From Lachnospiraceae bacterium (GTDB taxonomy: Bacteria; Bacillota_A; Clostridia; Lachnospirales; Lachnospiraceae): DNA of 64,000 nt. Shown one piece after another: positions 34,654-44,400 of this stretch. A model generated the notes under the pieces. That model had not been told where the DNA came from and searched no databases. It saw nothing but the letters and a program-made list of their open reading frames with translations. The stretch's first letter is position 1. Each line of letters starts with the position of its first letter. The stretch lies in NCBI GenBank assembly GCA_018365895.1, contig JAGZJD010000006.1:1-64000 (forward strand). The letters are read 5' to 3'. Position numbers and translations under genes: made by a program.

Positions 34654-34667
34654 CAAACAAATGTTCG
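34654..34667 (+). promoter_or_regulatory. LexA-type SOS box 2
   Basis: CAAACAAATGTTCG matches 12 of 14 positions of CGAACATATGTTCG and covers the predicted transcription start. Confidence 0.6.
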
Positions 34668-34684
34668 AAAAAGAGGCGTTTTGC

Positions 34685-36004
34685 ATGAAGATAATGGAAA
34701 AGATGACGATATATGAAAAGCTGAATATTCTGTCTGATGCAGCCAAGTATGATGTGGCATGTACTTCAAGTGGAAGTGAACGCAGTGGAGATGGGAAAGG
34801 CATTGGGAATTGTGTGAAGTCAGGAATCTGCCATAGTTTCTCCGCAGACGGAAGGTGTATTTCACTTTTGAAGATTCTGTTTACGAATGAATGTATTTTT
34901 GATTGTAAGTATTGTATTAACCGCTCTTCGAATGATGTGATTCGAACTTCGTTTACTCCGGAGGAAGTATGTCGTCTGACGATAGAGTTTTATCGGAGAA
35001 ACTATATTGAAGGTCTGTTTTTAAGTTCCGGAGTGATAGAAAGTCCCAATCATACGATGGAGCTGCTCTATGCAACACTTTTAAAATTGCGCAGAGAATA
35101 TCATTTTCAAGGATATATTCATGTGAAAGCGATTCCAGGAGCAGATCCGGAACTGATCCGCAGAACGGGCTTTCTGGCAGACCGCATGAGTGTGAATTTA
35201 GAACTGCCGACGGCAGAGGGGCTGAGAAAGCTTGCACCGCATAAGTCCCGAAAGAATATTTTGACACCAATGCGGCTTGTGCAGAATCAGATGGAGGAGA
35301 ATCGTCAGGAACTCATGGCATTTCGACATGCCCCTGAATTTGTTCCGGCGGGACAGAGTACCCAGATGATTATCGGAGCAACTCCGGAGACAGATTATCA
35401 GATTCTCCATGTTGCAGAATCACTATATCAGAAGTTTCAGTTAAAAAGAGTATTTTATTCCGCCTTCGTCCATGTGAATGATGACGCGGCGCTTCCGGCC
35501 AGATGCGACGGAGGCCCTCCGCTTTTGCGGGAACACAGATTATATCAGGCAGACTGGCTTTTGCGTTATTATGGTTTTGAGGCAGATGAACTTCTGACAG
35601 AATCAAATCCTAATTTCAATGTATTGTTTGATCCGAAGTGTGACTGGGCACTCAGACATTTGGAATACTTTCCATTGGAGATTAACCAGGCTCCTTACGA
35701 TGCGCTTTTGCGGGTTCCGGGAATTGGTTATAAGTCAGCAGGGCGGATTGTTCGTGCGAGAAAGTTAGGAAAGATTAATTTTGAAGATTTAAAGAAGATG
35801 GGGGTAGTATTGAGGAGGGCAATTTATTTTATTACCTGTTCCGGTAAGATGATGTATCCGATAAAGTTTGAAGAAGATGCGATTACAAGGAATTTGCTTA
35901 GTATGAAAGAGAAACTGCCAAGGGAAATCAGGGAGATGAACTACCGACAGCTTACATTGTTTGATGATGTGACATTTCATAGTGCGGCAGGAGGATTAAG
36001 ATGA
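34685..36004 (+). CDS. Putative DNA modification/repair radical SAM protein (TIGR03916 type)
   Basis: 439 residues from ATG 34685 (GAGGCG upstream). The radical SAM cluster motif C-IFD-C-KY-C is at Cys70, Cys74 and Cys77, preceded by other Cys residues. The C-terminus (about 335-400) has a helix-hairpin-helix DNA-binding region, LLRVPGIGYKSAGRIVRARK. This family is predicted to act in DNA modification or repair and is regularly paired with the TIGR03915 protein, which here starts in the overlapping ATGA. Reaction unknown. Two LexA-type boxes at its promoter give independent support for a DNA-damage role. Confidence 0.88.
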   Translation: MKIMEKMTIYEKLNILSDAAKYDVACTSSGSERSGDGKGIGNCVKSGICHSFSADGRCISLLKILFTNECIFDCKYCINRSSNDVIRTSFTPEEVCRLTIEFYRRNYIEGLFLSSGVIESPNHTMELLYATLLKLRREYHFQGYIHVKAIPGADPELIRRTGFLADRMSVNLELPTAEGLRKLAPHKSRKNILTPMRLVQNQMEENRQELMAFRHAPEFVPAGQSTQMIIGATPETDYQILHVAESLYQKFQLKRVFYSAFVHVNDDAALPARCDGGPPLLREHRLYQADWLLRYYGFEADELLTESNPNFNVLFDPKCDWALRHLEYFPLEINQAPYDALLRVPGIGYKSAGRIVRARKLGKINFEDLKKMGVVLRRAIYFITCSGKMMYPIKFEEDAITRNLLSMKEKLPREIREMNYRQLTLFDDVTFHSAAGGLR

Positions 36005-36780
36005 TAAAAAGGATTTATCTTTGTGAAGACAATGTGACTGGCTTATTTTCAGCAATCTATGATGCGTGGCGGGAAGGGAGAACTCAGGAGAATGCAGGAA
36101 TTGCTCTGAAAGGATTTGTAGAACAGGAGCTGTTTTGTGAATACGTGGAAAGCTGTCCCGCCGAACGAAAGGCGCGAGCAATAACGCAGATGATCCGAAA
36201 GCATCTTGGGCAGAAAGCCTGTCAGGCTATTTATTATGCGGCTTTATCGTGCAGCAAGGAAAAGGGAACGGCAATTTGGCAAACGCTGCAGGAAGCCCGC
36301 AGGATACAAGACAGCAGAAAGATTATGGAGCATTTGAGCCATCCGGGAGTGGAGAAAGTATTTGAATTGAGCCGCAGTGTGGGGAATGAAGCGCATATTT
36401 TTCTGGAATTTGTCAGATTCCGAGAATTGCAGAATCATGTTCTATATGCAAGAATAGAGCCAAAGAATCAGATTCTGACATGTATTGCAGATCATTTTGC
36501 AGACAGGCTTCCATTGGAGAACTGGATGATCTATGATGAGACACACCGGATGTTTCTTGTACACCGGAGTCAGAAAAACTGGTTTTTGCTTCACGGGGCA
36601 GAGGCAGACGAGGAAACGCTGAGAAAGTATTCAGGAGAAGAGAGAGAATATGAACGACTATGGAAAGGATTTTGTGAGAATATTGCTATTTTGGAACGAA
36701 CGAATCAAGGACTGCAGCAACAGCATTTGCCATTAAAGTATCGAAAGAACATTGTAGAATTTGCTGAAAAATATAGTTGA
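36001..36780 (+). CDS. Partner DNA-metabolism protein (TIGR03915 type)
   Basis: 259 residues with the DUF4130-like features YLCEDNVTGLFSAIYDAWREG near the start, HPGVEKVFELSRSVGNEAH in the middle and LVHRSQKNWFLLHG toward the C-terminus. Function not established; in many genomes it is fused or adjacent to uracil-DNA-glycosylase-like or radical SAM genes. Translation is coupled to the radical SAM gene through ATGA overlap, with AGGAGG upstream. Likely under the same LexA-type control. Confidence 0.85.
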   Translation: MIKRIYLCEDNVTGLFSAIYDAWREGRTQENAGIALKGFVEQELFCEYVESCPAERKARAITQMIRKHLGQKACQAIYYAALSCSKEKGTAIWQTLQEARRIQDSRKIMEHLSHPGVEKVFELSRSVGNEAHIFLEFVRFRELQNHVLYARIEPKNQILTCIADHFADRLPLENWMIYDETHRMFLVHRSQKNWFLLHGAEADEETLRKYSGEEREYERLWKGFCENIAILERTNQGLQQQHLPLKYRKNIVEFAEKYS

Positions 36781-36861
36781 CATTCCAATTCCGGCATGGG
36801 ATAATACATCGGTGGTAAGAAATGCCGTATCAATAGAAAGGCCATGAAAGGAGCAGGCAGT

Positions 36862-37089
36862 ATGGATATTAAAAAGCAGATCAGACTGACACCGAATGAC
36901 GTGGACGAATTTGTTAAAGCGGCTGGTCAGTGTGATTTTGACGTCGATGTATTTTATAACAGAGTGATTATTGATGCCAAATCAATTCTGGGAGTATTGA
37001 GCTTAGACTTAAATCAGACGCTCACTGTAAGATATGGTGAGAACAATGAACTGTTTGAAGAAACACTTCAGAAGTTCAGTGTGGCATAA
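36862..37089 (+). CDS. HPr/Crh-like protein lacking histidine
   Basis: 75 residues. The core NRVIIDAKSILGVLSLDLNQ matches the HPr segment around regulatory Ser46 (AKSIMGVMSL in HPr), and the length and ending fit HPr. The N-terminal active-site loop (usually GLHARPA with His15) is replaced by LTPNDVDEFV; the protein contains no His at all. It therefore cannot carry phosphate in the PTS, resembling the Crh idea of a Ser-only regulatory paralogue. ATG 36862 lies 8 bases after GGAG. Own terminator downstream. Confidence 0.78.
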   Translation: MDIKKQIRLTPNDVDEFVKAAGQCDFDVDVFYNRVIIDAKSILGVLSLDLNQTLTVRYGENNELFEETLQKFSVA

Positions 37090-37095
37090 ATAAAC

Positions 37096-37135
37096 AAAAA
37101 GCTGCTGCGGGATTGAATTCCTGCAGCAGTTTTTG
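37096..37135 (+). terminator. Terminator after the HPr-like gene
   Basis: AAAAAGCTGCTGCGGG and CCTGCAGCAGTTTTT make a near-perfect hairpin with a T run. Confidence 0.9.
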
Positions 37136-37210
37136 TTATGATGATTTTGAAAAAAATATGAGATTGTATGACAAGAAAATAAAAGATTCGAGATTGGTGG
37201 TAAAAGAAAG

Positions 37211-39616
37211 ATGGAGTGTCCGATTGTTAAGATTTCTGTGAGAAATCTTGTGGAATTTATTTTGCGAAGCGGAGACATTGATAATCGAATAGGGAAAATG
37301 GCAGATAAAGATGCAATGCAGCTTGGAAGCAAGATCCACAGAAAGATTCAAAGACAGATGGGGGCAGATTACCATGCAGAAGTTTCTCTAAAACACCAAA
37401 TATCTTACGAAAACTGTATTCTTCAGATTGAAGGGCGGGCAGATGGAATCATAATTGACGAAAATCAAGTTGTGATTGATGAAATTAAAGGAATACTTGG
37501 AGAACTGGAACGATTAGAGGAGCCAAAGGAAGTACATCTGGCTCAGGCAAAATGCTATGCCTGTATATACGGCTTGCAGGAAGGTCTGGAAGAGATTGGC
37601 GTACAGATGACCTATTGCCAGATGGAGACAGAGGAAATCCGGCGGTTTCAATATACTTATCCTGTTCAGAAGCTGGCTGCATGGTTTTCGGACATTGCAG
37701 ATCAGTATCAGAAATGGGCAAAATTTCAGATAGACTGGAGAGAAAAGCGCAATGCTTCGATTCGGACAATTGAATTTCCGTTTGTATACCGGGAAGGACA
37801 GCGGGAACTTGTGCGGGATGTCTATCGCACAATTCTTCGAAAAAAACAATTATTTATCCAGGCGCCGACCGGAGTGGGAAAGACGATGGCAACGGTCTTT
37901 CCGGCAGTGAAAGCAATCGGAGAAGGTTTGGGAGAGAAATTATTCTATTTGACTGCCAAGACGATTACCCGTACTGTGGTAGAAAATGCGTTTCAGACAT
38001 TAAAGCAGCAGGGATTGAATATGAAGGTTATAACGTTGACGGCAAAGGAGAAAATCTGCTTTTGTGAAGCAATGGAATGTAATCCGGAGGCTTGCCCGTA
38101 TGCAAAAGGACATTTTGACCGTGTTAATGATGCTGTGTTTGAACTTCTGAATGAAACTGGGGAAATGACGAGAGAAGCGCTTGAGAGACAGGCGAGGAAA
38201 CATCAGGTATGTCCATTTGAGATGTCGCTTGATGTAGCATCCTGGGTAGACGCGGTTATTTGCGATTATAATTATGTTTTTGATCCAACGGCGCATTTGA
38301 AACGATTTTTTTCAGAAGGTGGAAGTGGACAGTATTTATTTCTGATTGATGAAGCCCATAATCTTGTGGAGCGAGCGAGAGAGATGTACAGTGCTGTATT
38401 ATATAAAGAAGATGTGCTGGAAGCAAAGAGGCTTGCACGTTATGAAGCCCCGAAGCTTGCGAAGAAACTTGATCTTTGTAACCGTCAGCTTTTGGAGATG
38501 AAACGAGAATGTGAATCTTATCAGGTACATCAAAGTGTCTCTCATATTTATCTGTCAGCGATGAATATTATGGCTGAGTTGGAGAAAATTATGGAAAATC
38601 CGGAAAAAGGGAAGCTTAGAGAAGACTTGTTAGATTTTTATTTTCAGATTAGAACTTTTGTAAATATTTATGATCAGATAGATGAACATTATGTGATTTA
38701 TACAGAGATGCAGGAGGATGGAAGATTTAAATTGAAATTATTTTGTGTGAATCCGGCTGTTAACTTGAAGACATATCTGGAGCAGGGAAATAGTACGATT
38801 TTCTTTTCTGCAACATTGCTTCCGATTCAATATTACAAGAAACTGCTTAGCACAAATGAGAATGATTATGCGATTTATGCAGAGTCTCCGTTTGATGAAA
38901 GAAAACGTTTGCTACTCATTGGAGCAGATGTAAGTACGAAATATACATTGCGGGGATTGGAAATGTATCGAAAGATGGCAAAGTATCTTTTAGAGATATT
39001 GGATACAAAGCAAGGAAATTATCTTGTTTTTTTTCCGTCATATCGTATGTTGGAAGAAGTGTATGGTGAATTTGTTACGCTGCAAAAAGAAAGAAGGGAA
39101 ATGGAAGAAACTGAAAAAAAAGAAGTGGAAATACTCGTTCAGAAGCCGGGAATGGGAGAAGAAGAACGAGAAGCATTTTTGGAAGGTTTCGAGAAAAAGA
39201 GAGCGGGGAGTGTGCTTGGATTTTCGGTACTTGGAGGAATTTTTTCAGAGGGGATCGATCTGTCCAGAGAATGTCTGATCGGGGCAATTATTGTGGGAAC
39301 AGGACTTCCTCAAGTGTGTCCGGAGCGTGAAATTCTGAGACAGTATTTTGATATGAATCAGTTGCCGGGATTTGATTATGCTTATCTTTATCCGGGAATG
39401 AATAAAGTACTGCAGGCAGCGGGACGTGTGATTCGTACGGATGAAGATGAAGGAATCATTCTTTTGTTAGATGACAGATTCCAGAGCAGGCAGTATGCCG
39501 CTGTATTTCCGAGGGAATGGAAACAGAGGGAATACTGCACGTTAGAGACGGTGGAAGAACACATCGAAAATTTCTGGAATCATGCTATTCGGAAAGCTCC
39601 TCAAAGTACGACATAA
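37211..39616 (+). CDS. DinG/XPD-family helicase with N-terminal PD-(D/E)XK nuclease domain
   Basis: 801 residues. N-terminal ~190 residues look like a RecB/Cas4-type nuclease: H at GSKIHRKIQ, then GRADGIIIDENQVVIDEIKG with D, E and K of the catalytic core. The helicase follows: APTGVGKTMA (about 217), Fe-S cluster Cys residues in KICFCEAMECNPEACPYAKG and KHQVCPFE (about 280-335), DEAH in LIDEAHN (about 380), and C-terminal motifs SATLLP, GGIFSEGIDL and QAAGRVIRTDEDEG. Likely a 5'-3' Fe-S DNA helicase-nuclease for repair. Weak ribosome site. Its end overlaps the convergent LysR gene by 32 bases. Confidence 0.88.
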   Translation: MECPIVKISVRNLVEFILRSGDIDNRIGKMADKDAMQLGSKIHRKIQRQMGADYHAEVSLKHQISYENCILQIEGRADGIIIDENQVVIDEIKGILGELERLEEPKEVHLAQAKCYACIYGLQEGLEEIGVQMTYCQMETEEIRRFQYTYPVQKLAAWFSDIADQYQKWAKFQIDWREKRNASIRTIEFPFVYREGQRELVRDVYRTILRKKQLFIQAPTGVGKTMATVFPAVKAIGEGLGEKLFYLTAKTITRTVVENAFQTLKQQGLNMKVITLTAKEKICFCEAMECNPEACPYAKGHFDRVNDAVFELLNETGEMTREALERQARKHQVCPFEMSLDVASWVDAVICDYNYVFDPTAHLKRFFSEGGSGQYLFLIDEAHNLVERAREMYSAVLYKEDVLEAKRLARYEAPKLAKKLDLCNRQLLEMKRECESYQVHQSVSHIYLSAMNIMAELEKIMENPEKGKLREDLLDFYFQIRTFVNIYDQIDEHYVIYTEMQEDGRFKLKLFCVNPAVNLKTYLEQGNSTIFFSATLLPIQYYKKLLSTNENDYAIYAESPFDERKRLLLIGADVSTKYTLRGLEMYRKMAKYLLEILDTKQGNYLVFFPSYRMLEEVYGEFVTLQKERREMEETEKKEVEILVQKPGMGEEEREAFLEGFEKKRAGSVLGFSVLGGIFSEGIDLSRECLIGAIIVGTGLPQVCPEREILRQYFDMNQLPGFDYAYLYPGMNKVLQAAGRVIRTDEDEGIILLLDDRFQSRQYAAVFPREWKQREYCTLETVEEHIENFWNHAIRKAPQSTT

Positions 39617-40472
39617 AATGTGCGGCTGCTTTTGAAACAGGTACATGTTCGTTGTAAGCAATGACAAGCTCCCGAGAAGGAAGAGATTCTTCAGTATTCA
39701 AAATAAAGAGTTCTTTAGAGTCTTGAGGCACACAGAAATCCGGAACAAAAGCGATGCCAAGACCAATGCGTGCAAGATCAATGAGCAGATCATTACTGCT
39801 TAATTCCACTTCTGGAACAAGATCCAGTTGGCGCTGTTGGAACAGATTATGTAAAAATTCGCTAGTGGTACTTTTTTTATCCAACATTAGTAATGGATAT
39901 TTTAGAAGTTCAGCAAAACTAACCAGACGATTTTTCAGTTCAAGAAAGGCGTGGCTGGCAATAAACACATCCTGAAATCGTTTGATCTTTTTGATAGAGT
40001 ATAAATTTGTAAGAGCAGTATTCGGATAGTTCGTAACGATGAAATCTACCTGACCGGTTTCCAGAAGTTCTACACAGCGGATAGAAGTCTGGTTGGTTAC
40101 TTTTATGTGTGCGTTAGGAAATTCCTTATGGAATTGTTTTAAATAGGGTACGAGGAAATAGCGGCAGATTGTATCACTGGCGCCGATACGAATCTGTCCT
40201 CCGGTAAAGGCAGTGTCAGTAAGCTGTGCTTCTCCGCGCCGGATTAGATTCATAGCCGGTTCGATATGACGGAGAAGGATCTCTCCTTCCGGTGTAAGAC
40301 GTACTTTTTTGGTACTTCGGATAAATAGTGGCTGATCCAGTTTTTTCTCCAATGTTTTAATGGACTGACTGACTGCTGACTGTGATATAAAAAGCTGTTT
40401 TGATGCTTCTGAGAAGCTTAGTGTTGTTGCGACATAATAGAATACTTTATATAATTCATAGTTAATATCCAT
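39585..40472 (-). CDS. LysR-family transcriptional regulator
   Basis: 295 residues. N-terminal winged HTH (YYVATTLSFSEASKQLFISQ, SAVSQSIKTLEKKL) and a substrate-binding domain with GGQIRIGASDTICRYFLVPY, as in CysL/CbbR-like members. It is divergent from the membrane protein at 40655, which may be its target, with about 180 bases between the start codons. Ligand unknown. Confidence 0.92.
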   Translation of the reverse strand: MDINYELYKVFYYVATTLSFSEASKQLFISQSAVSQSIKTLEKKLDQPLFIRSTKKVRLTPEGEILLRHIEPAMNLIRRGEAQLTDTAFTGGQIRIGASDTICRYFLVPYLKQFHKEFPNAHIKVTNQTSIRCVELLETGQVDFIVTNYPNTALTNLYSIKKIKRFQDVFIASHAFLELKNRLVSFAELLKYPLLMLDKKSTTSEFLHNLFQQRQLDLVPEVELSSNDLLIDLARIGLGIAFVPDFCVPQDSKELFILNTEESLPSRELVIAYNEHVPVSKAAAHFMSYFEELSE

Positions 40473-40654
40473 TATTAGTTCTCCTTATAAATATTACTGA
40501 TATTATAGGAGAAAACTTAGAAAAAAACAATATCTCCTTGAGAATTTCCTAGTTTCATTTTGATAAAGCAACTTCTTAAGTAACTTCTTGTTTTCAATAA
40601 GAAAGAGAATATGATATGATAGATTATAAGGAGAGGAAAAGAAAGGATTACAGT

Positions 40655-41368
40655 ATGAGTCAAAGAAAGAGATGGATTTATGAGATAACAGCAGTAGTAG
40701 GAGCGTTGCTGATTATTTTTGCAGGAGTTCTTGCAAGTTTTGATATTGCAGTTTATGGTGATCCGAAATATCGTTTTTATGAAAAAGAATATATCAAATA
40801 TCAGGTGACCAAATCATTAGAAATGGAATTAGAAGATGTTATGAATGTGACAAAATATATGATGTCATATTTGCGTGGGCAGGAGCAGGAACTCTCAATT
40901 GTAACGACCGTAGAGGGAATGGAGCAGGATTTCTTCAATGAGCAGGATCGATTCCATATGGAAGAGGTTAAAGAATTATTTCTTGGAGGCTTGAAGCTGA
41001 TGAGAATTTCATTTGTAATGGGGATTATCCTTTTAGGATGGATTGGATGGAGGACAGAGCGACGATATGGGATTGTATCGAAAGCAATTTTGACTGCACT
41101 CGGGCTTTTTGCATCAGCATCGATTCTCCTGGGTATTTTTTGTTACGTGAATTTTACAAAAATCTTTGAAATCTTTCACAAAATCTTTTTTGATAATGAT
41201 CTCTGGCTGTTTGATCCGGCAACAGATTATATGATTCGGATGTTGCCGGAAGGATTTTTCTTCGATATGGTTGTGCGGATCGGCGGATGCTTTGGAATTT
41301 TTTGTGTTCTGATTCTTTTGGGAGCGCTGGTGCGACGATATTTTTATAAAAGAAAAAGAGAAGAATAA
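40655..41368 (+). CDS. TIGR01906-family integral membrane protein
   Basis: 237 residues, four hydrophobic segments (about 10-35, 112-135, 143-165 and 205-230) with a charged extracellular-size loop between the first two that contains VTKYMMSYLRGQEQEL, characteristic of TIGR01906/DUF1461 proteins. Function unknown. ATG 40655 chosen because AAGGA lies 7 bases upstream. A TATGAT lies about 15 bases before the region's ribosome sites. Confidence 0.75.
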   Translation: MSQRKRWIYEITAVVGALLIIFAGVLASFDIAVYGDPKYRFYEKEYIKYQVTKSLEMELEDVMNVTKYMMSYLRGQEQELSIVTTVEGMEQDFFNEQDRFHMEEVKELFLGGLKLMRISFVMGIILLGWIGWRTERRYGIVSKAILTALGLFASASILLGIFCYVNFTKIFEIFHKIFFDNDLWLFDPATDYMIRMLPEGFFFDMVVRIGGCFGIFCVLILLGALVRRYFYKRKREE

Positions 41369-41492
41369 GTTACACTTATAAGAAAGTTTAGATATATTAA
41401 TTATACTAATCAAGAGAAATGTGATAAAATGAGAATAAAGTAGAAGTAATTTGCAGCAATGTAATGACACGAATAGATCAAAGGAGGACTAT

Positions 41493-44400
41493 ATGAACGG
41501 CGTAAGAAGAGTTTATGTGGAAAAGAAACCGGAGTTTGCTGTACAGGCAAAAGAACTGAATCAGGAGATCAAGAGTTATCTTGGAATCCGCACAGTAGAA
41601 AATGTGCGTGTCTTGAATCGTTACGATGTAGAGAATCTTTCAGATGAAACATTTGAGCGTGCCTGCAATGGTATTTTCGCAGAACCGCCTGTGGACACAC
41701 TGTATCTGGAGGAATTTCCAGCAGCAGAAGGAAGCAGCGTTTTTTCAGTGGAGTATCTTCCGGGACAGTTTGACCAGAGAGCAGATTCAGCAGTACAGTG
41801 CGTACAGTTTATTAAAGAAGATGAACAGCCAGTCATTAAAACAGCAACAACTTATGTTATTGAAGGGAAAATAACAGCAGAAGAGCTGGCGGCAATTAAA
41901 GATCACTGCATTAATCCGGTAGATTCAAGAGAGACAGGTATGGAGAAACCGGAAACACTTGTAACTGTATATGATGAACCGAAAGATGTTAAGATCTTTG
42001 ACGGTTTTAAAGATATGCCAGAGAAAGAGTTAAAAGAGCTATATAGTTCTCTTGGACTTGCAATGACATTTAAAGATTTTCAGCATATTCAGGGATATTT
42101 TAAATCAGAAGAAGACAGAGATCCGTCTATGACAGAAATCCGTGTACTTGATACATACTGGTCTGATCACTGCCGTCATACAACATTTTCTACAGAATTA
42201 ACAGATGTATCTTTTGGTGAGGGCGATTATAAAACTCCGATTGAAGATACATACCGTCGTTATCTTGCAGATCATAGTGAAATTTTCAAAGGACGTGAAG
42301 ACAAATTTGTATGTCTGATGGATTTGGCACTGATGGCAATGCGCAAATTAAAAAAAGAAGGAAAATTAGAAGACCAGGAAGAATCAGAAGAAATCAATGC
42401 CTGCAGTATTGTTGTGCCGGTTGAAGTAGATGGTGTAGAAGAAGAGTGGCTTGTAAACTTTAAAAATGAGACACATAACCATCCGACAGAGATCGAACCG
42501 TTTGGTGGAGCTGCCACATGCCTTGGCGGTGCAATCCGTGATCCGTTATCAGGACGTACTTATGTATACCAGGCAATGCGCGTAACAGGTGCTGCAGATC
42601 CGACTGTTTCTGTAAAGGAGACTCTGAAGGGAAAACTTCCTCAGAAGAAGCTTGTTCGAGGTGCTGCACATGGCTATAGTTCTTATGGTAATCAGATCGG
42701 ACTTGCAACAGGTATGGTTAAAGAGATTTACCATCCGGATTATGTCGCAAAACGTATGGAAATCGGTGCAGTTATGGGTGCAGCTCCGAGACGTGCGGTT
42801 ATTCGTGAGACATCCGATCCGGGAGATATTATTATTCTTTTAGGAGGACGTACCGGACGTGACGGCTGCGGCGGCGCTACAGGTTCTTCAAAAGTACATA
42901 CGGAAGAGTCTATTGAGACATGTGGTGCAGAAGTGCAGAAAGGAAACGCTCCAACAGAACGTAAGATTCAGAGAATGTTCCGTCGTGAAGAAGTCAGCAG
43001 ATTAATCAAGAAATGTAATGACTTTGGAGCAGGCGGCGTATCTGTAGCGATCGGAGAATTAGCAGCAGGTCTGAAAGTAGATCTGGATAAGGTTCCAAAG
43101 AAATATGCAGGACTTGACGGAACAGAAATTGCCATTTCTGAGTCCCAGGAACGTATGGCTGTGGTGGTAGATCCAAAAGATGTTGCAGAATTTCTTGGAT
43201 ATGCAAAAGAAGAAAACCTCGAAGCGGTAGAAGTGGCAGTTGTAACAGAAGAGCCGCGACTTGTATTGAATTGGAGAGGAAAAGATATTGTTAATATTTC
43301 CCGTGCATTCCTTGATACGAACGGTGCACATCAGGAGACAAAAGTAGAAGTAGAAATTCCAAATAGAGATAATTGTCCGCTTGTGAAGTCAGACATTGCT
43401 GATGTAAAAGCAAAATGGCTTGAAACATTAAGTGATCTTAATGTTTGTTCACAGAAAGGACTTGTGGAGATGTTTGATGGTTCTATTGGGGCAGGAAGTG
43501 TTTTTATGCCTCATGGTGGAAAATACCAGCAGACAGAAACACAGAGTATGGTGGCAAAACTTCCGGTATTAACAGGAAAATGCGACACAGTTACAATGAT
43601 GAGCTTTGGATTTGATCCGTATTTATCAAGTTGGAGTCCATACCATGGAGCTGTTTATGCAGTAACAGAATCTATTGCAAAGATTGTTGCCAATGGTGGT
43701 GATTTTAGTAAGATCCGTTTTACGTTCCAGGAATATTTCCGCCGTATGACAGAAGATCCAAAGAGATGGAGCCAGCCTTTTGCAGCATTGCTTGGAGCAT
43801 ATGATGCACAGCTTGGATTTGGCCTTCCATCCATCGGTGGAAAAGACAGTATGTCAGGAACATTCCAGGATATTGATGTTCCTCCGACACTCGTATCATT
43901 TGCGGTAGATGTTGCAAAGGAAAAAGATATTATTACTCCGGAATTAAAGAAGGCAGGCAATAAGCTTGTATGGCTTCGAATTGAGAAAAATGATTATGAT
44001 CTTCCGGTATATGCATCTGTCATGGAGCAGTACGCAAAATTCCGTTCAGATATTCAGGCAGGCAATATTGTTTCTGCATATGCACTCGATCGTCATGGTG
44101 TAATTCCTGCTGTTAGCAAGATGGCATTTGGTAATGGATTTGGTGTGAAGATTGAGCGTGACATGGATGCATGTGAATTGTTTGCACCTGCATTTGGAGA
44201 TATTGTAGCAGAAGTTCCGGCAGAATGTGTAGAAAAACTTGCAATTACATACACTGTAATTGGTGAGGTGCTTGCAGAGCCGAAATTTACATATGCTGAT
44301 ACAGAGATTTCATTAAAAGAAGCGGTTGAAACATGGAAAGCTCCACTGGAAAAGGTATTTGCAACAGTTTCTGATGAAAACAGCAATGAGCCGGTAGAAA

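Noticed and set aside
40473..40600. Direct repeat AACTTCTTAAG / AACTTCTTG in the LysR divergent region as an operator
   Set aside because: Too short and AT-rich to distinguish from chance; no dyad of LysR type is clear.
41369..41492. Purine riboswitch or purine-repressor box before purL
   Set aside because: The short AT-rich gap shows no conserved aptamer core or recognisable box.
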